The notes under the pieces were generated by a model. It did not search any database and had not been told where the DNA came from. It saw only the letters and a program-made list of their open reading frames with translations. A stretch of 64,000 bases of DNA from Flavobacteriales bacterium (GTDB lineage: Bacteria; Bacteroidota; Bacteroidia; Flavobacteriales_G; Salibacteraceae), in contig JABMOM010000023.1 of assembly GCA_013204105.1 (NCBI GenBank), positions 1 to 64,000 on the forward strand. Direction: 5' to 3'. A program made the position numbers and the translations under genes. This document shows, piece by piece, positions 43,167 through 52,845 of the stretch; positions within the stretch are counted from its first letter, which is position 1; each line of letters opens with the position of its first letter.

Positions 43167-44047
43167 GGCGCCTGAACGATACATGGGTGCGTTGGCAGAG
43201 TAAATTGGAGATCCTTCCAGTGTCCGAAGTCTTCATTCGCGCCATCTACCTCACTTTGATCTGGAGCACCATCAAGCTGCTCCTCATTGGTGATGTCGTT
43301 TGGGGAGAGGAATGGTTGCATGTGCTCTACACCCCTTTCGGAAACATCGATCGCTTTGCGATGATCTTAAATGAAACAGCGGTCAGGCCGTATTACTTGT
43401 GGTTTGTTGTTCCCTTTCTCGCATTGCTGATCGGTGGATTGTTGGGCCTCCACAATTTCTTCACACGTGCTGTTGTATGGTACCTCTACGTAGCCTTGCA
43501 CTTTGGCAATGTCGAGATAAGCACAGGTGGTCACCACTTGTACCAGCAATTGCTCTTCTTCCACATCTTATTTTTCCGAGTGAGCGATCGTGCAGGTGGA
43601 ATCTGGGCCGCCACAAGAAGACTGCTACACCACCTTGGGTTTTACGCTATTTGGGTCAACATCGCCCTCCTTTACTTTGCATCTGCTTATTGGAAGACCT
43701 TCGGAGAAATGTGGTTCAGCGGACAAGCCATGCTGATGTCCATATCCTTCGAGGCCTATAGTTTTCCAGGCATCCTGGCGCTCCTTCCTTCTAACACCTG
43801 GTACCTGCTTATAGGTACTTACGCCGTGTTTGCCTACCAACTCCTTTTTGCGATAGCCATTTGGATAAAACCCGTTCGCAAACCTTTCTTACTCTTTGGA
43901 TTGCTCTTCCACCTTTCCATCGTGTTCATCGTGGGCCTGGCTGATTTTGGGGTATTCATGATAGCGAGCTACAGCATCTTTCTCGCGCCTTCCGACGCCC
44001 GCATGCTTATGGAGCGCTTATCCGTAATCCGACTGAGTCGAAAGTGA
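43163..44047 (+). CDS. HTTM-like multi-pass membrane protein
   Basis: Multi-TM; FGNVEISTGGHHLYQQLLFFHILFF, YFASAYWKTFGEMWFSGQAM. Confidence 0.7.
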   Translation: MRRLNDTWVRWQSKLEILPVSEVFIRAIYLTLIWSTIKLLLIGDVVWGEEWLHVLYTPFGNIDRFAMILNETAVRPYYLWFVVPFLALLIGGLLGLHNFFTRAVVWYLYVALHFGNVEISTGGHHLYQQLLFFHILFFRVSDRAGGIWAATRRLLHHLGFYAIWVNIALLYFASAYWKTFGEMWFSGQAMLMSISFEAYSFPGILALLPSNTWYLLIGTYAVFAYQLLFAIAIWIKPVRKPFLLFGLLFHLSIVFIVGLADFGVFMIASYSIFLAPSDARMLMERLSVIRLSRK

Positions 44048-44064
44048 TAGGCAGAGGAATTGAA

Positions 44065-44151
44065 GGGCGTGCCCACGCACTTGCAGCGCGCGGTCGGGCT
44101 ATCTGCTATAGTCTCGCCTTCGGCGAGAGCTGCCGCTCCTATCCCTCACGC
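44065..44151 (-). repeat. Structured intergenic element, copy 2 (3' of dapB)
   Basis: Reverse complement GCGTGAGGGATAGGAGCGGCA-gCTCTCGCCgaaGGCGAGAc-TATAGCAGATAGCCCGACC...GGGCACGCCC; outer GCGTG/CACGC. Confidence 0.8.
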
Positions 44152-44158
44152 GTTGGGA

Positions 44159-44872
44159 TTAGCCCAACATATCTTCCATGGTAAAAAATCCGTGCTGTCC
44201 TTGCAGAAATTCAGCAGCGAGCACGGCGCCAAGTGCAAAGCCTTTTCTCGACTTCGCGGCATGTTTGATCTCAATCCTATCGATGTCGCTATCATAGCGC
44301 ACCACGTGGGTGCCCTTGACATCCTTTTCGCGCAATGCTTCGATCTCAATCTCATCATTTCCAGGATTGTCTTCCTTCAGCTTCCATCCACTCAAGTCAG
44401 GAATCGCCTTGAGGATTTGATCGGCCGTGGTAATGGCCGTGCCACTCGGAGCATCCTTTTTTTCCGTGTGATGCACTTCTTGGATCGAAACCTTGTAATC
44501 GGGCTGATCGTTCATCAATTCCGCTAGGCGTCGGTTGATTTGCCAAAACAGATGGACACCCACGCTGAAGTTGGATGCCCAGAAAAAGCTGCCGTGGTAT
44601 TTTTCTTGCCAACGCTCCACTTTATCCATGTAATCGTACCAGCCAGTAGTTCCTGTAACCAGCGAGAAACCGTTTTCCATGCAGTACTTGAAGTTCTCCA
44701 AAGCCGAAGCGGGGTTGGTGAATTCGATGCACACGTCAGCTTCGTTCAGTTGATCCCAATCTTTATCGGGAGACGAAGATGTGAGCCTTGCTATGATGGT
44801 ATGACCGCGCGCAACTGCGATTTCTTCGATGGTTGCGCCCATTTTGCCATAGCCAATGATCCCAATGTTCAT
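44159..44872 (-). CDS. dapB: 4-hydroxy-tetrahydrodipicolinate reductase
   Basis: MNIGIIGYGKMGATIEEIA, EVHHTEKKDAPSGTAIT. Confidence 0.97.
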   Translation of the reverse strand: MNIGIIGYGKMGATIEEIAVARGHTIIARLTSSSPDKDWDQLNEADVCIEFTNPASALENFKYCMENGFSLVTGTTGWYDYMDKVERWQEKYHGSFFWASNFSVGVHLFWQINRRLAELMNDQPDYKVSIQEVHHTEKKDAPSGTAITTADQILKAIPDLSGWKLKEDNPGNDEIEIEALREKDVKGTHVVRYDSDIDRIEIKHAAKSRKGFALGAVLAAEFLQGQHGFFTMEDMLG

Positions 44873-44920
44873 GATCGTAGAATAGGTGTTCGGTGTAGTG
44901 TTATCTCTAAAGAATTTCTA

Positions 44921-45511
44921 CTAAAATCGGAAATTCAGGGTTAATCCACTCATTATTTGTTGATTGGCGCCCCGTTGGAGCGTCGGTTGCCACTCCATGC
45001 TCAGGTCATCACCCACATCAAAAGACGACAAGTGCGCATCTACCGTAGCATCGATAATTTGCAGACCGTAGATGGCAAGGAAGCCGATGACGGAGTACTC
45101 CATGTTTTGACGACTTTGATCAGAAGCTGCGCGCAATTGAGAAGTGCTGACTCCTTGAATGGCGTAGTTAGAGGGCACATAGTCTGGATCGTCTTGATTC
45201 AACTCATTCAGGTAGGCATCCCGATAGTCGACATAATACCGTCGGTTGTCAAAATACAAGTAGACAGCGGTCGCCATAGCTCCGTATACGATGGGAAGCT
45301 TCCAATACTTTCGATTGTAGATCTGCCCTGCTCCAGGCAACACTGCGGAATACAAAGAGGCCTTTTTGGGATTGCGAATGGGCTTTTCCTTTTTCGCGCT
45401 TTTCTCCTGTGTTTCGGATCTTGTGGAGTCAGGGGCTTGCGCATGCACCGTGCATGTACAGGCAAGCAAGGCCAATGAGAAAATCAGTTGGTATATGTGC
45501 GCGGACCGCAT
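44921..45511 (-). CDS. DUF5683 domain-containing protein
   Basis: NPKKASLYSAVLPGAGQIYNRKYWKLPIVYGAMATAVYLYFDNRRYY. Confidence 0.88.
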   Translation of the reverse strand: MRSAHIYQLIFSLALLACTCTVHAQAPDSTRSETQEKSAKKEKPIRNPKKASLYSAVLPGAGQIYNRKYWKLPIVYGAMATAVYLYFDNRRYYVDYRDAYLNELNQDDPDYVPSNYAIQGVSTSQLRAASDQSRQNMEYSVIGFLAIYGLQIIDATVDAHLSSFDVGDDLSMEWQPTLQRGANQQIMSGLTLNFRF

Positions 45512-45553
45512 ACGTCTCGTGCAAAGTAACGCCAATTCGGACGGCGTATTCTG

Positions 45554-46459
45554 CTAATAATTGTAATTCTGACCGGAGCTTTGAAGCAACAGGATGAGTC
45601 GGTTCAAGTCGTGTTCATTGACGAAGTCGATCACGATTTTTCCGTTCCCATTTGGAAGGAATTTCATATCCACTTTGGCATTGAGCAGTTGACTGATGCT
45701 GTATTTAGCGTCTCGGTAGTACTCCTTTTTCTGCTCAGATTCCGTGGCGTCCAACTTAGGGCGCTTGGCTTTTCGGGCAAGGTTTTCGACGTCACGCACG
45801 CTCAATACTTCATCGATGATTCGTTCGAAGATCTCTATCTGTTTGGCCTGATCATCCACATTGATCAGCGCACGCGCGTGCCCCATGCTGATGACTCCCT
45901 TGGTCAAGGCCATCTGAATGTCAACAGGTAACTTGAGTAGGCGAAGGAAGTTGGTGATGTTTGAACGACTCTTGCTGATCTTTTCGCTGAGGCCTTCATG
46001 GGTTAGGTCACACTCATCGATCAAACGCTTGTAGCTGATCGCTACCTCAATGGGGTTTAGGTCTTCGCGTTGAATGTTCTCTACCAAAGCCAATTCAAGC
46101 ATCGCTTGATCATTCGCAACCCGTACATAGGCAGGAATGGAAACCAGTCCCGCTAGTTGAGAAGCGCGAAAACGGCGCTCACCACTGATGAGTTGGTACT
46201 TGTCGTTGCCGACCTTTCGCACGGTCACGGGCTGAATAACGCCATGCAATCGAATGCTTTCTGCGAGCTCCTCTAATGCGTTGCTTTCAAACCTTGTTCG
46301 AGGTTGAAAAGGGTTCGCTTCAATCTGGGAAATGCTGATCTCAGTCGTGCTGCCTACGCTAGCACCTGAAATGCCAGCAGATTGCGTGATGTCTGTCTCT
46401 TCGTGTTCAAGGAGGGCGCTGAGGCCACGCCCGAGAGCACTCTTCTTAGGATTCGCCAT
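45554..46459 (-). CDS. parB: Chromosome partitioning protein ParB/Spo0J
   Basis: KSALGRGLSALL, ANPFQPRTRFESNALEELAESIRLHGVIQPVTVR, YQLISGERRFRAS. Confidence 0.97.
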   Translation of the reverse strand: MANPKKSALGRGLSALLEHEETDITQSAGISGASVGSTTEISISQIEANPFQPRTRFESNALEELAESIRLHGVIQPVTVRKVGNDKYQLISGERRFRASQLAGLVSIPAYVRVANDQAMLELALVENIQREDLNPIEVAISYKRLIDECDLTHEGLSEKISKSRSNITNFLRLLKLPVDIQMALTKGVISMGHARALINVDDQAKQIEIFERIIDEVLSVRDVENLARKAKRPKLDATESEQKKEYYRDAKYSISQLLNAKVDMKFLPNGNGKIVIDFVNEHDLNRLILLLQSSGQNYNY

Positions 46460-47264
46460 TGTATTCCTCCACTATTTTATCCTTCTCACTGATGCGTGTC
46501 ATGTCATTCTTCTGAAGGATTTCTCGCGCCAAATTTAGATAATTGACAGAGCCTGAACTGGATGCGTCATGCGAAATGATCGTTTCACCGTGCGACGGAG
46601 CTTCGCCCAAACGCGTGTTGCGGTGAATGATGGTATCGAAGACCAATTGCTGAAAGTGCATCTTGACTTCTTCCACCACTTGATTGGCCAATCGAAGGCG
46701 CTGATCGTACATCGTTAGCAACAAGCCTTCGATGTCGAGATCTTGGTTCAAGCGGCTCTGGACGATCTTGATGGTGTTCAACAGCTTGCCCAATCCTTCC
46801 AAAGCAAAGTATTCACACTGCACGGGAACGATCACGCTGTCTGCTGCGGTCAAGGCATTGACCGTGATGAGGCCGAGGGAAGGGGAGCAGTCCACGATGA
46901 TGAAGTCGTAGTCGTCCTTGATCTTGTTCAAGGCCATGCGCATCATGCGCTCACGGTTGGGAAGGTTGATCATTTCAATCTCTGCACCGACCAAGTCAAT
47001 GTGTGCCGGAAGAATATCGAGGTTGGGGCTCTGCGTATGCAGTACAATGTCCTTTGGCTCCACTTGGTTGATGATGCACTCATAGATGCTGGTGCGCACG
47101 TTGCGTGGATCGAAACCTACCCCTGACGTAGCATTTGCCTGTGGATCGGCGTCTACGATGAGGGTCTTCTTCTCCAGTACACCCAAGGCGGCCGCAAGGT
47201 TGATGCTGGTGGTAGTCTTACCGACACCGCCTTTCTGATTCGCGATTGCAATGATCTTTCCCAT
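46446..47264 (-). CDS. parA: Chromosome partitioning ATPase ParA/Soj
   Basis: MGKIIAIANQKGGVGKTTTSINLAAAL. Confidence 0.97.
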   Translation of the reverse strand: MGKIIAIANQKGGVGKTTTSINLAAALGVLEKKTLIVDADPQANATSGVGFDPRNVRTSIYECIINQVEPKDIVLHTQSPNLDILPAHIDLVGAEIEMINLPNRERMMRMALNKIKDDYDFIIVDCSPSLGLITVNALTAADSVIVPVQCEYFALEGLGKLLNTIKIVQSRLNQDLDIEGLLLTMYDQRLRLANQVVEEVKMHFQQLVFDTIIHRNTRLGEAPSHGETIISHDASSSGSVNYLNLAREILQKNDMTRISEKDKIVEEYNGES

Positions 47265-47267
47265 GTC

Positions 47268-47948
47268 TTACAATTCTTTGGTAGCGCCAATTTCCATCAG
47301 CGTGAGGTTCTTACGGGTCTTGGCGAAAAGATCTTTCACGCTTTCGTGATCGATCTGTATGTATCCAAACGTGTCGAAATGCATTCCGATAATGTCCGGG
47401 CAGTTCAAAAAGTCTGAGGCCTTGGTCGCGTCGACCGGCCCCATGGTAAAGTTGTCTCCGATCGGCAGTATCGCCCAATCGATTGCATAGCGTTCCCCCA
47501 GCAAGCGCATTTCAGTATTCAATCCCGTGTCACCAGCGTAGTAAATGACCTTGTTGTCTACCTCCAGCATCCATCCTCCAGGGTTCCCACCGTATGTGCC
47601 ATCAGGCATCACGCTAGAGTGCGAAGCATATACATACTTGGCCCAGCCAAAGTCGAATTTCCAAGCACCACCAATGTTCATCGGATGGGTGTTCTTAATC
47701 CCTTTACCCTCATACCAAGAAACAATCTCAAAATTGCTGACCAAGGTGGCATGCGTGCGCTTCAAAATAGACTCTGCATCGGCGATGTGGTCTTCATGAC
47801 CGTGAGACAATAGAACGTAATCGCACTCGATCGCTTCCACATCGATTTCCTTCGCCAATTCATTCGGTGAAATGAACGGATCGAACAGAATCTTTGCCTT
47901 GGAGGTCTCCAAGAGAAAACAGGCATGTCCGAAGTAGGTAATGTTCAT
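47268..47948 (-). CDS. Metal-dependent hydrolase, metallo-beta-lactamase fold (UPF0173-like)
   Basis: MNITYFGHACFLLET, LLSHGHEDHIADAESILKRT, AGDTGLNTEM. Confidence 0.92.
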   Translation of the reverse strand: MNITYFGHACFLLETSKAKILFDPFISPNELAKEIDVEAIECDYVLLSHGHEDHIADAESILKRTHATLVSNFEIVSWYEGKGIKNTHPMNIGGAWKFDFGWAKYVYASHSSVMPDGTYGGNPGGWMLEVDNKVIYYAGDTGLNTEMRLLGERYAIDWAILPIGDNFTMGPVDATKASDFLNCPDIIGMHFDTFGYIQIDHESVKDLFAKTRKNLTLMEIGATKEL

Positions 47949-48059
47949 CAAGAAAGCTTTCTTTGCTGCACTCAAAGGTCTGCATAAATCTATTGAGAAA
48001 AGGTCCCGGGAACCTTGAGTTTATCCCGACTTTTTGAACAAAAATCTGTGAACTAGACT

Positions 48060-48584
48060 GTGATCACGATCATTAGTGGGACCAATCGTCCTGAGAACGT
48101 TAGCCTGCGTGTAGCGGGCGCAATACAGGAGTTATTAACAAGCATGGACATCGAGGTGCAACTCCTTGACCTGCAAAAGCTGCCGCGCGACTTTGCCTTT
48201 CGCAACGATGTATTCGGCAATCCTGATCCTGGATTTACAGCGATTGCAGAACAGTTCATTGCCAATGCGGAGAAGTTCATCTTCGTTGTGCCGGAATACA
48301 ATGGAAGCTTTCCCGGAGTATGCAAAACGTTCATCGATGCCATATGGCCAGAAGCGTTCAGAGGGAAAAAGGCAGCTTTGGTAGGACTGTCCTCTGGGAG
48401 GGCGGGTAACCTGCGTGGATTGGACCACCTGACCGGCATCTTGCATTACCTCAACATTGCTGTGCTTCCTTCAAAGGTCACCATCATGCACATTGATGAT
48501 CAGCTTGGGGATGAAGGTCACTTGACCGACGAAAAAACCTTGATGCAGCTTCAGCGACTCAGCGAAGCATTTGAAGCTTTTTAA
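48060..48584 (+). CDS. NADPH-dependent FMN reductase family oxidoreductase
   Basis: IISGTNRPENVSLRVA, FVVPEYNGSFPGVCKTFIDAIWPEAFRGKKAALVGLSSGRAG. Confidence 0.9.
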   Translation: MITIISGTNRPENVSLRVAGAIQELLTSMDIEVQLLDLQKLPRDFAFRNDVFGNPDPGFTAIAEQFIANAEKFIFVVPEYNGSFPGVCKTFIDAIWPEAFRGKKAALVGLSSGRAGNLRGLDHLTGILHYLNIAVLPSKVTIMHIDDQLGDEGHLTDEKTLMQLQRLSEAFEAF

Positions 48585-49390
48585 CGCAGCTTCAAGCGCA
48601 GCGCATCATTCACATGCCCTTCTTTCAAGTAGCTTTTGATCATGATCGTGCGCCACTTTCGGTGGAACGCTTTGGTCTGCGCCATGCTCACCTTGGGCCA
48701 AGACTTGATCTCCTTTTCAACCGCCGCATATCCCTTTTCTAAGCCCAGTAAATCGCTCATAGCAGAACCCTTGCGCGCGCGGTATTCGTAGATGACGTCC
48801 GAGACGTGGGTGTAGATGCCTTCATCTGCGATCGACAGAAAGAACAACAGGTCCTCGGCGTGTCGGATGGACGGATTGAATTGATAAATGACACCTTCTT
48901 TCCTTCGGATCATCCAAGTGATGCCAATGAAGCATTTCCCGCTGAGCGACAAGAGTTCTTCGAATACCCGGCCTTCGAATTCAGGTTGCTGCATGCCAAG
49001 CTCATTTCCAATGACGTCGATTCTTTGTACTGCTCCATCCACAAAGTCAACCTCCGGACGTTCTTGCATCACCTGAAGACGCCTGGAGATGCTGTCTTTC
49101 GGCAAGCGATCGTCGGCGTCTACGAAACATATGAATTCTCCGTTGGATGCAGCTAGGCCTGCGTTGCGCCCACCGCTAACGCCAAGGTTCTCTTCGAGAT
49201 GAATCACCTTAACTCGCCCATGGTTTTGGAGTTGAGACAAGATTTCATCGGTGCCGTCGGTGCTTCCATTGTCTACCACGATCCATTCCCACCGCTCATG
49301 CGTTTGAGCTAGGATAGAATCAGCGGTTTCCTTAAGAGTGGTCGCGCTGTTGTAAGCAGGGGTGATGATGGATACTAAAGGTGCATGCAT
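48581..49390 (-). CDS. Glycosyltransferase family 2
   Basis: VSIITPAYNSATTLKETADSILAQTHERWEWIVVDNGSTDGTDEIL, CFVDADDRLP. Confidence 0.95.
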   Translation of the reverse strand: MHAPLVSIITPAYNSATTLKETADSILAQTHERWEWIVVDNGSTDGTDEILSQLQNHGRVKVIHLEENLGVSGGRNAGLAASNGEFICFVDADDRLPKDSISRRLQVMQERPEVDFVDGAVQRIDVIGNELGMQQPEFEGRVFEELLSLSGKCFIGITWMIRRKEGVIYQFNPSIRHAEDLLFFLSIADEGIYTHVSDVIYEYRARKGSAMSDLLGLEKGYAAVEKEIKSWPKVSMAQTKAFHRKWRTIMIKSYLKEGHVNDALRLKLR

Positions 49391-49437
49391 GGGGAAGCGT
49401 CCTCTCAAAAATACAGCATAGCCAACTTGCCTTAGCC

Positions 49438-49470
49438 AAAAAGAAAAAGCGCCCGATTACTCGGACGCCC
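49438..49470 (-). terminator. Rho-independent terminator for the ftsK-lolA-like unit
   Basis: Minus strand GCGTCCGA-GTAA-TCGGGCGC then TTTTTCTTTTT. Confidence 0.75.
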
Positions 49471-49495
49471 TTCTAACTTAGGTGAGTCAATGTTA

Positions 49496-50182
49496 TCAGC
49501 GAAGATCGATGACGTCCTCTACGCCCTCCCGCTCTTCATCAAATTCAAAGTCCGCATCCGTGAGTGGAACGTCGGCCTTGAAATTTTTCAATCGGTAGGT
49601 ATAGATGTCTCCGTTTTTATACTTCACTTCCATGCTGATCAATTCAAGCTTCGTTTTGTCAATGTTGACGATAACGGTGTGAAAGGGCTTTTTCCCTGGG
49701 TCCATAGGAAACATGCGCACGACATCGGCTTCTTTGCCATCCACGGTCTCCTTTCCTGCATATTGATACTTGAATCCTTGCTTGTACATATGAAAAGCAT
49801 TCGCGGGGTTCATAATGTTCCCATCGTCTTCATCCTCTTCCGGCATTTCGGAAATCTGGAGTTCGCCAACGTCCTTTAGAAACGTCCAGACAGATTCTCC
49901 GTCACTCACAATCTCTCTTCCAGCCACGTCAAGCTTGTACTTCTTCTGGCCTTTCATCTGCACTTTCCCACTTTGCTTCTCATTGATGCCTGCCTCCTTA
50001 TTGACCATGACATACTCAAAGTCAGCCGTAAAGGATTTGAACTCCTTGGCTTTATCACTCAGTGCATCGAGAATTTCTTGTGCTTTCGGGTCCTGAGGGG
50101 TTAATTCCTCCTCAGAACGCTGGGCGAATAGGGCAGTGGTCAGCACCATCATTGCCATTACCATCCATGTAATTTTCTTCAT
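49496..50182 (-). CDS. LolA-like outer-membrane lipoprotein carrier protein
   Basis: Signal peptide; FTADFEYVMVNKEAGINEKQSGKVQMKGQKKYKLDVAGREIVSDGESVWTFLKD. Confidence 0.88.
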   Translation of the reverse strand: MKKITWMVMAMMVLTTALFAQRSEEELTPQDPKAQEILDALSDKAKEFKSFTADFEYVMVNKEAGINEKQSGKVQMKGQKKYKLDVAGREIVSDGESVWTFLKDVGELQISEMPEEDEDDGNIMNPANAFHMYKQGFKYQYAGKETVDGKEADVVRMFPMDPGKKPFHTVIVNIDKTKLELISMEVKYKNGDIYTYRLKNFKADVPLTDADFEFDEEREGVEDVIDLR

Positions 50183-50183
50183 G

Positions 50184-52748
50184 TTATTCTGACTTATTCT
50201 TCAGGTTATTCAAATGCTGTTCCAAACTCATCTCATCTGGAATTAAAACTTGTCGAGCCTTACTTCCTTCGAACGGACCTATGATGCCGGCGGCTTCGAG
50301 TTGGTCCACGATCCTGCCTGCTCGGTTATAACCCAACTTTAGTTTTCGCTGCAGCAAAGATGCACTTCCTTGTTGATGGATGACCACCACTTGGGCGGCG
50401 TCTTCGAAGAGGTCATCCCGGTCCAATTCATTGTATCCACTAAGGCCGCCTTCAGATCCTTCAGGGACGTATTCTGGCAAGTGGTGTGCGTCTGGATAGC
50501 CTTGTTGGCTTCCGATGAATTCGGTGATCGCTTCAACCTCAGGAGTGTCCACAAAGGCACATTGCAAACGGATCAAGTCATTTCCGTTGCTGTAGAGCAT
50601 GTCTCCACGGCCGATAAGTTGCTCCGCTCCTCCGGTATCTAAGATCGTTCGCGAGTCGATCTTAGAAGTCACGCGGAATGCAATGCGACTCGGGAAGTTC
50701 GCCTTGATCGTACCCGTAATAATGTTGACCGAAGGGCGTTGGGTAGCGATGATCAAATGGATGCCAATGGCGCGCGCCAACTGTGCCAGTCGTGCGATCG
50801 GAGTTTCTATTTCCTTACCCGCGGTCATTATCAGGTCGGCAAATTCATCTACTACCAGCACGATGTACGGCAAGTAGCTGTGGCCGTCGTTCGGATTTAA
50901 TTTTCGCTTGACGAACTTGGCGTTGTATTCCTTGATGTTTCGGCACTGTGCATTCTTCAACAGCTCGTAGCGATTGTCCATTTCAATACACAGCGAATTG
51001 AGCGTGTGAACTACCTTGCTCGTATCTGTGATGATCGCCTCCTCCTCATCCGGAAGCTTTGCCAAGAAGTGGCGCTCGATCTTGTTGAAGAGGGTTAATT
51101 CTACCTTCTTAGGATCTACAAGGACGAACTTAACTTGAGCTGGATGCTTCTTGTAGAGCAGAGAGGCCAGAATACAATTCAAGCCTACGGATTTACCTTG
51201 ACCGGTAGCACCTGCCATCAACAAGTGAGGCATCTTGGCCAAGTCCACCACAAAGGTTTCGTTAGAAATGGTCTTGCCCAAAGCAATTGGCAGTTCCATT
51301 TTGGCGTGCTCGAATTTCTCCGATTTGATGACGGTGCGCATGGACACCACGTCAGGTGTCTGGTTCGGCACCTCGATACCAATGGTTCCTTTTCCGGGAA
51401 TGGGAGCAATGATACGAATGCCCAAGGCCGATAAACTCAAAGCAATGTCGTCTTCCAGGTTCTTGATTTTGGAGATTCGTACCCCAGCTTCAGGAATGAT
51501 CTCGTACAAGGTCACAGTCGGACCTATCGTCGCTTTGATTTTCGAAATCCCAATGTTGTAGTTATTGAGCGTGGTAACAATGTTGTTCTTGTTCCGTTCT
51601 AGTTCATCGCGTTCCACCTGGATGTTGCCATCGCCGTGGTCTTGGAGCATGTCGATGGTCGGGTATTGATAGCGACTGAGATCGAGCAATGGATCGTAAT
51701 CCGCCAATTCTTGGTTGGGTTGTTTTTCTTCCTCACTCAGTTCTTGGTCACCGGTGGCCTCTTCCACGGCGAAGTCAACATCATCTACAATTTCTTCTTC
51801 AGCTGCCTTATTCGCTTCCGGAGTCTCTGTGCTCAAAGGATGCTCATCGGCCGTTTCTTCCGGGTCGAGTGCTGGATCTTCGACCTGTTCAACTTCCATC
51901 TCCAATCCGGGTTGATCTTCTTGTGGCGCTTCTTCAACGGCATCTTCTTCTGCTCCCTCCGCATTAAAGGCATCGTCGAGAACGATTTCGTTGGGCACCT
52001 CATCGAAGGATTCATCCGTGGACGCTACATCCGCATCAGTCGGCATCTCAGCCAAAGCTGCCTCGTCATCGCCCTTGTTAAATCCAAAAGCCGAGATGAA
52101 GTTGGTAAGGGACAAATTGAGGAATACGATGGCGTAAACCACTAAAGAGAAAAAGATGATGCCAAAGGCACCTACCCTTCCGAAGAGTCCGCTCAGCCAT
52201 ACGTTCGTATTGTAACCAAAGGCGCCACCGAGGAAAAGGAAATCCTCGGTAAACAATGCGCCCAAGAATATGCTTACCCAAACGAGAAAGAAGCTAGAGT
52301 GACCCACCGTCTTCCAAAAAGGGAGAAGTTCTACCTTGAAAAGGACGCGAAAACCGATGAGGAAACTGATCAAGACCAGGGCAAAGGAGGAAACGCCAAA
52401 GCCGTTGTTGATGAGCTGGTGACTGAGGAGCGCACCGAAGGTGCCCAGCCAATTCTCGGTTCGGATTTCCGCATTCTGCCAGAGATTCCACCAAGAAAGA
52501 TCGAACAATTCATCTTGGTCGATCCGCCAAGTGAATAGGTAAGAAGTGAGGGAGAGCAACAAAAGCCCACTGAGTAGGATGAAGAACAATCCCATCACAT
52601 TTTGGGTGCGTTCATCGCTGAAGAAGCTGCGCAAGCCATCAAAGAAGCCGCCAGAAAGCTTGAGCCCTTTACGTTCTTTCTTCTGCTTGTCCTTCTTTGT
52701 ACTGCGGGACTCCTCTACCTTGCTCTTGTAATGGTTCGAATAACTCAA
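50184..52748 (-). CDS. ftsK: DNA translocase FtsK
   Basis: N-terminal TMs, acidic linker, LLMAGATGQGKSVGLN, C-terminal gamma domain. Confidence 0.97.
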   Translation of the reverse strand: MSYSNHYKSKVEESRSTKKDKQKKERKGLKLSGGFFDGLRSFFSDERTQNVMGLFFILLSGLLLLSLTSYLFTWRIDQDELFDLSWWNLWQNAEIRTENWLGTFGALLSHQLINNGFGVSSFALVLISFLIGFRVLFKVELLPFWKTVGHSSFFLVWVSIFLGALFTEDFLFLGGAFGYNTNVWLSGLFGRVGAFGIIFFSLVVYAIVFLNLSLTNFISAFGFNKGDDEAALAEMPTDADVASTDESFDEVPNEIVLDDAFNAEGAEEDAVEEAPQEDQPGLEMEVEQVEDPALDPEETADEHPLSTETPEANKAAEEEIVDDVDFAVEEATGDQELSEEEKQPNQELADYDPLLDLSRYQYPTIDMLQDHGDGNIQVERDELERNKNNIVTTLNNYNIGISKIKATIGPTVTLYEIIPEAGVRISKIKNLEDDIALSLSALGIRIIAPIPGKGTIGIEVPNQTPDVVSMRTVIKSEKFEHAKMELPIALGKTISNETFVVDLAKMPHLLMAGATGQGKSVGLNCILASLLYKKHPAQVKFVLVDPKKVELTLFNKIERHFLAKLPDEEEAIITDTSKVVHTLNSLCIEMDNRYELLKNAQCRNIKEYNAKFVKRKLNPNDGHSYLPYIVLVVDEFADLIMTAGKEIETPIARLAQLARAIGIHLIIATQRPSVNIITGTIKANFPSRIAFRVTSKIDSRTILDTGGAEQLIGRGDMLYSNGNDLIRLQCAFVDTPEVEAITEFIGSQQGYPDAHHLPEYVPEGSEGGLSGYNELDRDDLFEDAAQVVVIHQQGSASLLQRKLKLGYNRAGRIVDQLEAAGIIGPFEGSKARQVLIPDEMSLEQHLNNLKNKSE

Positions 52749-52845
52749 ATTCTTGGGCTTTACCGGCCAAAGTTAGGTGGGACATAGGGGGCTATAAGCC
52801 AGAGACCGTAGAGTTATCAAATGATTTTTGAACAGACAATCAGTC

